A DNA stretch of 35,965 nucleotides from a virus, in the IMG/VR virus record IMGVR_UViG_3300025128_000148, positions 1 through 35,965 of that record. One strand, written 5' to 3'. This document shows positions 31,231 to 35,436 of this stretch, piece after piece. Within the stretch, counting starts at the first letter, position 1. Each line of letters begins with the position of its first letter. Position numbers and translations under genes: made by a program. The notes under the pieces were generated by a model. It saw only the letters and a program-made list of their open reading frames with translations. It did not search any database and had not been told where the DNA came from.

Positions 31231-31452
31231 ATGCCAAGAACTTATGTAAAGATTGAGTTAGACAAAACAGAGTTTGATATTATGTGTAATTATTTAGACA
31301 TGTCATTGTTTGGTCGTAACAATATGAAAGATCCAATGGTGAGAATCCTCTTACCTAAAATTAAACACAAACTAATTGATGAAACGAAGAAAGGAGGTAA
31401 GAAAAAAATAGATCATGAGCAAAATTATCGTAGGCTTACAGCAAATAGATGA
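31231..31452 (+). CDS. Hypothetical protein, 73 aa
   Basis: A 73-residue protein (MPRTYVKIELDKTEFDIMCN; middle FGRNNMKDPMVRILLPKIKH) with TAAGGAGAAT before its ATG. The start resembles a short strand then helix arrangement (TYVKIELDKTEFDIMCNYL) but no family is recognised. First gene after the 31179 promoter. Overlaps the next gene by 38 bases. Confidence 0.6.
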   Translation: MPRTYVKIELDKTEFDIMCNYLDMSLFGRNNMKDPMVRILLPKIKHKLIDETKKGGKKKIDHEQNYRRLTANR

Positions 31453-31810
31453 GGGTGCAATAAATCCTGGAACTGGTATTCATGAACAACCTATCTGGAA
31501 AACAGAGTTACAAGGTGGAGAAGAAAGATTACTAGGCAAACATAAAATGGAAGAGTACATATCAAAAGCATATGGAAAAGCCATACACCGATTTAAAAGA
31601 TGGAAAGTGATGACAAAGACAAGTGAAACACATGTTTATGTTGTTGTATTTTCAGACAGAACACACGAGATGTTAACTCCAAATCAAATTATGGATAAAT
31701 TATATGAAGGTCATAAAGTTAGAAAAGATCCCAAACTTGATTACATAGAATCTGAGTTAGCTGCCAAAGGTGGTCACAGTCCTATCTTCATACCTGATGA
31801 ACAAGCTTAA
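31415..31810 (+). CDS. Hypothetical protein, 131 aa
   Basis: A 131-residue protein (MSKIIVGLQQIDEGAINPGT; C-terminus GGHSPIFIPDEQA). KAIHRFKRWKVMTKTSETHV and VVVFSDRTHEMLTP (about 56-90) suggest a small alpha/beta fold. Not recognised. The long overlap with the previous gene makes the start slightly uncertain; no better start exists nearby. It overlaps the methyltransferase start by 14 bases, so the two are probably translated together. Confidence 0.55.
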   Translation: MSKIIVGLQQIDEGAINPGTGIHEQPIWKTELQGGEERLLGKHKMEEYISKAYGKAIHRFKRWKVMTKTSETHVYVVVFSDRTHEMLTPNQIMDKLYEGHKVRKDPKLDYIESELAAKGGHSPIFIPDEQA

Positions 31811-32882
31811 TCATTTAGATTTATTTTCAGGTATAGGTGGATTTAGTTTAGGATTAGAAGCTACAGGTTATTTTGAGACTGTAGCGTTTTGTGATTTTGA
31901 CCCATACTGTCAAAAAGTTTTACGTAAACATTGGCCGTGGGTTACAATCTATGACGATGTAAAGGAGTTAAATAGTGAAAGATTATCAGCAAATGGACAT
32001 ACTAAAATCGACATCATCACAGGAGGATATCCCTGTCAACCATTCAGCATCGCTGGACGTCAAAAAGGTGAGCAAGATCCGAGACACGTCTGGCCAGAAA
32101 TGTTTAGACTTGTCAAAGAACTCAGGCCGACTTGGGTTATTGGAGAAAATGTTAGTGGACACATTAAACTCGGTCTCGACACCGTACTTGAGAACTTGGA
32201 GAGTGAAGGTTACTCCGCAAGAGCGTTTAGTATTTCAGCTTCGAGCATCGGTGCAAACCACCAAAGAGAGAGGGTCTGGATATTGGCGCACTCCGGATGC
32301 ACACAGTATGAGGGGACCTTGTTCGGAAGCCAGGATGAAGATGAAGCTGGAGAAGGGTATGCCTATCAGTTTGAACGATCAAGTCAGACATCCGAATCTG
32401 ATGTGGCCAACACCGAGAGCGTCAGCAGCTATGGCAGAGAAGACAGAGAGTATACAGAACAGAGGGACACAGAGAGGCAAACTGGAAGAGAAGGTAGCCA
32501 TGTGGCCAACACCACAACACACAGATCATTTGATGAATCAAAGCGAAACATTAGAAACATGGGAGAAAAGAGCGAAGCAAAAGAAAGAGCAGGGGATAAA
32601 TTTACAGTTCGCTCTGAGGCACGCAGTTCAAAAGTTTCCAACACCGACAGCGAGAGATTGGAGGGACGCAGGTCCCAATGTGAACTACGAGAAAGCCAAG
32701 AAGAAGGGCAGATTGGCTGGTCACAGTGGTGGCAGTCTGAACCCAACGTGGGTCGAGTGGCTCATGGGGTATCCAAAAGGGTGGACAGACTTAAATGTCT
32801 AGGTAACAGTTTAGTTCCAATGATACCGTACTATATTGGAATGAGCATAAAGAAAGGAGATATGTTATGGACAAAGAAATAA
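31797..32882 (+). CDS. DNA (cytosine-5-)-methyltransferase
   Basis: A 361-residue C5-methyltransferase that would methylate cytosine in a short DNA motif using SAM. Motif I LDLFSGIGGFSLG (7-19), motif IV GGYPCQPFSIAGRQ with catalytic Cys80, motif VI GENV (116-119), motif VIII HQRERVWILA (155-164), motif X LGNSLVPMIPYYIG (335-348). The region between VIII and X, normally the target-recognition domain, is a highly charged stretch with repeated VANTES/VANTTT/VSNTDS motifs. I start at ATG 31797; a GTG at 31770 would add nine residues inside the preceding gene. It probably protects phage DNA from restriction. A second gene lies nested in another frame. Confidence 0.9.
   Translation: MNKLNHLDLFSGIGGFSLGLEATGYFETVAFCDFDPYCQKVLRKHWPWVTIYDDVKELNSERLSANGHTKIDIITGGYPCQPFSIAGRQKGEQDPRHVWPEMFRLVKELRPTWVIGENVSGHIKLGLDTVLENLESEGYSARAFSISASSIGANHQRERVWILAHSGCTQYEGTLFGSQDEDEAGEGYAYQFERSSQTSESDVANTESVSSYGREDREYTEQRDTERQTGREGSHVANTTTHRSFDESKRNIRNMGEKSEAKERAGDKFTVRSEARSSKVSNTDSERLEGRRSQCELRESQEEGQIGWSQWWQSEPNVGRVAHGVSKRVDRLKCLGNSLVPMIPYYIGMSIKKGDMLWTKK
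31975..32802 (+). CDS. Nested out-of-frame protein inside the methyltransferase gene, 275 aa
   Basis: A 275-residue frame entirely inside the methyltransferase gene, in the frame offset by one base. It has its own ribosome site (AGGAG, 31963-31967) seven bases before a GTG start, right after an in-frame TAA. Its protein has features of a real family: RDTSGQKCLDL (36-46), then YWRTPDAHS, MWPTPRASA, MWPTPQHTD, KFPTPTARDW (four TP motifs between about 103 and 230) and LNPTWVEWLMGYPKGWTDL (255-273). I recall proteins with exactly this WPTP...LNP-WVEWLMG-P-GWT architecture annotated beside or as phage cytosine methyltransferases. Function unknown. Confidence 0.6.
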   Translation: MKDYQQMDILKSTSSQEDIPVNHSASLDVKKVSKIRDTSGQKCLDLSKNSGRLGLLEKMLVDTLNSVSTPYLRTWRVKVTPQERLVFQLRASVQTTKERGSGYWRTPDAHSMRGPCSEARMKMKLEKGMPISLNDQVRHPNLMWPTPRASAAMAEKTESIQNRGTQRGKLEEKVAMWPTPQHTDHLMNQSETLETWEKRAKQKKEQGINLQFALRHAVQKFPTPTARDWRDAGPNVNYEKAKKKGRLAGHSGGSLNPTWVEWLMGYPKGWTDLNV

Positions 32883-33043
32883 CATTGAGTATTGAACGTC
32901 AACAGAGAGCATTGAAAGCTATGCACGCAGCTAAGTCACCTGTGTTTAAGCATTTTTGGTTTAATGTTTTTGGCAAGATACTCTCAAAAAGCATCATTGC
33001 AAACGAAGATGGTGTGCCATATGACAACAAAACCAGAGACTAG
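32867..33043 (+). CDS. Small hypothetical protein, 58 aa
   Basis: A 58-residue protein (MDKEITLSIERQQRALKAMH, then SPVFKHFWFNVFGKILSKSI) with AAAGGAG seven bases before the ATG. It overlaps the 3' end of the methyltransferase gene by 16 bases and the nuclease gene by 23. An amphipathic or weakly hydrophobic helix is possible in the middle. Not recognised. Confidence 0.55.
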   Translation: MDKEITLSIERQQRALKAMHAAKSPVFKHFWFNVFGKILSKSIIANEDGVPYDNKTRD

Positions 33044-33464
33044 ATTTTGGAAAAAACTGAAGGAGATCACTCCGAAGGTACATTGGACTAGAATAGAGTC
33101 TTTCAGTTCGCCTGGGATACCAGATTTACATGGAGTTTTTCGTGGTAAAGATGGTTATCCCGTCAGCGTTTTTGTTGAATTGAAATGTACTAAGCTGAAA
33201 AAAGTGGCATTGACTCCAAAGCAAATATCGTGGAATTACAGCTATAATGAAGCGGGTGGCTTAAATTTTATCTTGGTCGAGACCCTCCCTAATAGAGCCT
33301 TGTATATTTATTCGGGAGGCATGGCCCGTGAACTCTCCATTACGGGTCTAGATACCGAGCCATTGGCCACTATGCCCTATCCCTGGGACCCGGGCCGCAT
33401 GCTGCAGGTGATGGAATCGTTTCTCCATTACCGTGAATCTTGCGACATTGCCACCGAATCATAG
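33021..33464 (+). CDS. PD-(D/E)XK nuclease (VRR-NUC-like)
   Basis: A 147-residue protein starting MTTKPETRFWKKLKEITPKV. The active-site pattern is GIPDLHGVF (Asp near 33), then VFVELKC (Glu near 51, Lys 53), and a following VALTPKQISWNYSYNEAGG (about 59-77), in which the Gln and Trp/aromatic residues fit VRR-NUC and related phage nucleases. It may cut branched DNA or act with the recombination genes. I prefer ATG 33021; a start at 32964 would add 19 residues inside the previous gene. The last 15 residues are encoded by a copy of the CTCCATTA repeat, and the 3' part is GC-richer than its front. Confidence 0.75.
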   Translation: MTTKPETRFWKKLKEITPKVHWTRIESFSSPGIPDLHGVFRGKDGYPVSVFVELKCTKLKKVALTPKQISWNYSYNEAGGLNFILVETLPNRALYIYSGGMARELSITGLDTEPLATMPYPWDPGRMLQVMESFLHYRESCDIATES

Positions 33465-33492
33465 GTCAAAGCTGCATCCCAGCAGGAGACGC

Positions 33493-33519
33493 TTGACAGC
33501 TGCACAAAGATCCTATAAT
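33493..33519 (+). promoter_or_regulatory. Sigma70-type promoter within the repeat array
   Basis: TTGACA (33493-33498) and perfect TATAAT (33514-33519) with a short 15-base spacer (or TAATAT at 33516 with 17). Context CAAAGATCCTATA is identical to that of the promoter at 33985. It is followed by ATTGGGAC. The start would be at about 33526, two bases before the ATG of a hydrophobic micro-ORF, which would make that message leaderless. Confidence 0.65.
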
Positions 33520-33527
33520 ATTGGGAC

Positions 33528-33656
33528 ATGATTAGTTTTGTTCTCCATTCTGCATTAGTCAGTGTTTTGCTGTTTACTGCTATACTCCTCAGGTTTCCCA
33601 GCACCAGGAAGCCCGTGATGGTAGTTGCCGTATTGATGATTCTCCATTACGCTTAG
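33528..33656 (+). CDS. Leaderless hydrophobic micro-protein, 42 aa (two TM)
   Basis: A 42-residue frame whose ATG lies at the predicted transcription start. Two membrane helices are likely: SFVLHSALVSVLLFTAILL (3-21) and VMVVAVLMILHYA (30-42), with a basic loop (RFPSTRKP) between. Such a small two-TM protein could be a holin-, toxin- or exclusion-type peptide. It both contains the 33541 copy and ends on the 33640 copy of the CTCCATTA repeat. No ribosome site, so leaderless translation is required. Confidence 0.45.
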   Translation: MISFVLHSALVSVLLFTAILLRFPSTRKPVMVVAVLMILHYA

Positions 33657-33984
33657 ATCCAAGCAACATACACCTAAGATAGGTCAGCGGAGCTGCAGAC
33701 CAGGATCCCAGTTGGTTTCTCCATTACTGTGGTTCTCACGATTTTGCTACAGGTAGGGTAGGTCACGGATCCCCGCCAGGCAGCGTGCTGCGTTCTCCAT
33801 CGCCCAGTGCCCACGAATCGTTTTCCAAACCAAGTACAAAGCATCGCACACGTGCGCAGCTGTGATGGAAGCTATGTTTGTCCTGACGAATCTCCATTAC
33901 GCTGGATTCCACGACTGCCGCCTTTAAGGTATACTGAGAGGCCAGGAGCTGGTCTGGCGTCTCCAGGGTAATAAAATAAAAGGT

Positions 33985-34013
33985 TTGACAAGGGCGGTCA
34001 AAGATCCTATATT
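33985..34013 (+). promoter_or_regulatory. Sigma70-type promoter
   Basis: TTGACA (33985-33990), 17-base spacer, TATATT (34008-34013), then AATGGGATAAAGGAG. The predicted start is in the GGGATA element, ten to fifteen bases before the ribosome site of the next gene. CAAAGATCCTATA before and within the -10 repeats that of the 33493 promoter. Confidence 0.8.
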
Positions 34014-34038
34014 AATGGGATAAAGGAGAATAAATGCT

Positions 34039-34215
34039 ATGAATAATTATGAAGCCGTTGGGATCTGTGAAGGATTCATTGAGTGTGATAATCAAGAAAG
34101 AATACTGGAAGCATGGCAGCATCTGATAAATACAGGGCTGGCCTGGACGCTTCAGGGATCTTTTGGAAGAATGGCGCAGTCATTGATTGAACAAGGATTA
34201 TGTGAGACAAAGTAA
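34039..34215 (+). CDS. Conserved small phage protein, 58 aa
   Basis: A 58-residue acidic protein ([20 protein letters not shown], then [20 protein letters not shown]). AWQHL-x-TGLAW-LQG-FGR-A-x-LI-x-G is a pattern I have seen in many marine phages, including cyanophages, as a small protein of unknown function. AAGGAG lies upstream; an earlier ATG (34034) opens only a two-codon frame. The stop overlaps the next start (TAATG), so the two proteins are probably made together. Confidence 0.75.
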   Translation: MNNYEAVGICEGFIECDNQERILEAWQHLINTGLAWTLQGSFGRMAQSLIEQGLCETK

Positions 34216-34526
34216 TGACAAAGAGCTGCAAAGAAAGAATAAAAAAAGAATGGGAAGAGCGTCGGCAGGATCTAAAGGATCCTGAGTTTGAAGCGCTTGG
34301 TTTTGATTATGTCGAACCACATACTTGGAACGATCAACCAGAAGGATACTGGCGCTGGCAGTTTTCTTGGGGTGGTCCGAGTGACGAGCTTCGCGGCTAC
34401 GTGAACGAACATAAGGAGCTGCATCGTTTAGAATACTGGTTCCTTGATTGGTTTGATGGTGCGTCTCTGCCGGTGTCTCCTGGGTCAGGAGTGTGGACAC
34501 AGATGCAGGAGATGATTCCCCATTAA
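34215..34526 (+). CDS. Conserved phage protein with YWFLDWFDGA motif, 103 aa
   Basis: A 103-residue acidic protein. The core EGYWRWQFSWGGPSDELRGY (about 43-62) and HRLEYWFLDWFDGA (about 69-82) is a strongly recognisable motif set (WQ-SWGGPSDE-R...EYWF-DWFDGA) in small proteins of many tailed phages; the acidic aromatic surface could mimic nucleic acid, but no function is established to my knowledge. It is coupled to the 58-aa protein before it. Its stop falls within a variant (TTCCCCATTA) of the CTCCATTA repeat. Confidence 0.75.
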   Translation: MTKSCKERIKKEWEERRQDLKDPEFEALGFDYVEPHTWNDQPEGYWRWQFSWGGPSDELRGYVNEHKELHRLEYWFLDWFDGASLPVSPGSGVWTQMQEMIPH

Positions 34527-34623
34527 GCACATATTTACGATTATATTAGTAACAATTGGCCTTGTGCTGCTGTCCCAGGCGGCACAAGTTGCGAAAGCTA
34601 TTCTTACCATCATTCTCCATTAG
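34522..34623 (+). CDS. Possible signal-peptide-like micro-ORF with ATT start, 33 aa
   Basis: If the rare start ATT at 34522 is used, a 33-codon frame reads as a textbook export signal: basic start (KH), hydrophobic core IFTIILVTIGLVLL, then SQAAQVAKA, ending ILTIILH at TAG in the repeat copy. The ATT overlaps the stop of the preceding gene (ATTAA). No ATG or GTG start is well placed, so it may be a decayed gene. Shares the ending ILH with the 33528 micro-ORF. Confidence 0.3.
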   Translation: MKHIFTIILVTIGLVLLSQAAQVAKAILTIILH

Positions 34624-34696
34624 CCGAATTATTACGACTCCTGGCCAGGTATGCTAGGCTCGAAGCTACCGGGCGCTGCAGATGCGTGTGAAGAAT

Positions 34697-34770
34697 CTCG
34701 TGGTGACAGAAGGGTTATGTGTCGTACTGCAACTACGATTATGCGAGTTCGAATCTCGCCCACGAGTCCA
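34697..34770 (+). tRNA. tRNA-Cys (anticodon GCA), CCA encoded
   Basis: A full cloverleaf can be drawn. Acceptor stem CTCGTGG/CCACGAG (seven perfect pairs), D-arm with three pairs ACA/TGT and a GGG-containing loop, anticodon stem TCGTA/TACGA with loop CTGCAAC (anticodon GCA at 34729-34731, U33 and A37 present), four-base variable loop, T-arm GCGAG/CTCGC with loop TTCGAAT. Position 73 is U, the main identity element for cysteinyl-tRNA synthetase, followed by encoded CCA. It lies between two CTCCATTA copies. Confidence 0.95.
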
Positions 34771-34880
34771 AGATCTCCATTACCAGCATTTTTCAGCCTT
34801 GCACCCTGAAGGTATACAGGTGGAAGCCAGACGGCTGCCATCAGGGTTAAGCAGAGGTTTTGCCCTGATAAATAAAGTGT

Positions 34881-34909
34881 TTGACAGATATCCCATAATA
34901 ATGTTTAAT
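34881..34909 (+). promoter_or_regulatory. Sigma70-type promoter with CCCATA in the spacer
   Basis: TTGACA (34881-34886), 17-base spacer, TTTAAT (34904-34909). The spacer contains ATCCCATAATAATG, resembling the ATCCTATAATATTG of the 33493 promoter. It lies 25 bases before the start of the 84-aa gene. Confidence 0.6.
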
Positions 34910-34933
34910 CTTAGGTAGAAAGGAGAATATGAC

Positions 34934-35188
34934 ATGTCTAACGATTTACAATTATCTGACATCAGAGTTATAGTAGAGAATGAACTCAACACTCTCAAAA
35001 GACAGTTATTAGAACAGTCAGCAAATGACAAAATAACTTGTTCTATTAACTATAAAGCTGTGTGTCAGTTTCTTGACTATTCGATTTTTGAGTTTGTGAT
35101 GACATCACAGAATCCCGAAGTCAAGGCGTTCGGTCAAAAGTTAATGCGAGAACTTTCGCAGAAGTTCGGTATTACTGAGCGTTTATAA
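34934..35188 (+). CDS. Hypothetical protein, 84 aa
   Basis: An 84-residue, mainly helical protein (MSNDLQLSDIRVIVENELNT; C-terminus LMRELSQKFGITERL) with AGGAG nine bases before the ATG. It stands alone between its own promoter and a strong terminator, so it is a monocistronic unit, expressed independently of the late genes. Not recognised. Confidence 0.65.
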   Translation: MSNDLQLSDIRVIVENELNTLKRQLLEQSANDKITCSINYKAVCQFLDYSIFEFVMTSQNPEVKAFGQKLMRELSQKFGITERL

Positions 35189-35198
35189 TCTCTAATCT

Positions 35199-35230
35199 AA
35201 TCCCCCTAACTGCGCATTAGGGGGATTTTT
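35199..35230 (+). terminator. Rho-independent terminator
   Basis: AATCCCCCTAA (35199-35209) and TTAGGGGGATT (35217-35227) form an 11-base perfect stem with loop CTGCGCA, followed by TTTTTACTTTTT. It ends the transcript of the 84-aa gene and separates the early region from terL. Confidence 0.92.
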
Positions 35231-35245
35231 ACTTTTTCCCCTAAG

Positions 35246-35254
35246 TTATCCACA
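35246..35254 (+). promoter_or_regulatory. Consensus DnaA box
   Basis: TTATCCACA, an exact match to the bacterial DnaA consensus, in a 206-base non-coding stretch before terL. A single nine-mer can arise by chance in a window this long, so function is uncertain; DnaA could act in replication start or in transcription control. Confidence 0.35.
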
Positions 35255-35351
35255 GTTAATTTCATCTAAGTCCGATCCTGGATTTTGCAGGTATCCCCCT
35301 GGTAAAGATTTCCTATTTGCCAAAAACCACTAGATATAGTATGCTGCCCAT

Positions 35352-35363
35352 GGGGGTACCCCC
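35352..35363 (+). other. Perfect 12-bp palindrome GGGGGTACCCCC, candidate packaging site
   Basis: GGGGGTACCCCC is preceded by CCCAT, and a related GCAGGTATCCCCC (35287-35299) and GCAGGTAC (35376-35383) lie nearby. It sits 74 bases upstream of terL in AT-rich DNA. GC-rich symmetric sites near the terminase gene are typical of cos sites, but no overhang or end can be seen here. Confidence 0.35.
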
Positions 35364-35436
35364 TAAATGCAGCGGCAGGTACTTGACAGCCGAAGGCTAG
35401 GCAAGTTCGAGACAGTCAGCCAGCAACCGAGAAAAT

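Larger units (their letters stand above)
33421..33969 (+). repeat. Irregular repeat array keyed on TTCTCCATTA (main block)
   Basis: The 10-mer TTCTCCATTA or a one- or two-base variant occurs at 33421, 33541, 33640, 33717, 33793, 33890, with a degenerate TCTCCAGGGTA at 33960: steps of 120, 99, 77, 76, 97 and 70. Units also share a weaker second element (AGGTCA or AGGTATAC, 35-50 bases later) and GC-rich hairpins such as GCAGCGTGCTGC. Hand-counted GC of 33661-33960 is 161/300, against about 38% in coding rows. Beyond the end of the nuclease gene and one micro-ORF, the stretch 33657-34038 holds no convincing gene; it contains these repeats and a promoter. Confidence 0.75.
34514..34782 (+). repeat. 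CTCCATTA repeat, second block around the tRNA gene
   Basis: A variant (TTCCCCATTA, 34516-34525), an exact copy TTCTCCATTA (34613-34622) and ATCTCCATTA (34773-34782). They bracket the tRNA-Cys gene: the last copy starts three bases after its CCA end. The sequence between is GC-rich with hairpin potential (for example GCTAGGCTCGAAGCTA near 34652). Apart from the tRNA, a possible micro-ORF and a promoter, I see no gene between 34527 and 34933. Confidence 0.65.

Noticed and set aside
32429-32746. 105-codon minus-strand frame inside the methyltransferase gene
   Set aside because: Third open frame in a region already read twice; Ser/Leu-rich mirror of the charged sense codons, no start signal.
33421-33969. 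CRISPR array
   Set aside because: Repeat core is only about ten bases, degenerate, and unit lengths vary from 70 to 120 bases; no cas genes.
34198-34530. 110-codon minus-strand frame opposite the YWFLDWFDGA gene
   Set aside because: The plus-strand gene has a strong motif set and a coupled start; the antisense frame covers it almost exactly and has no features.
34682-34918. 78-codon plus-strand frame over the tRNA
   Set aside because: Runs through the complete tRNA-Cys gene and a repeat copy; no ribosome site.
35383-35410. TTGACA near terL as a promoter
   Set aside because: No acceptable -10 sequence occurs 15-19 bases downstream; the following bases are GC-rich.
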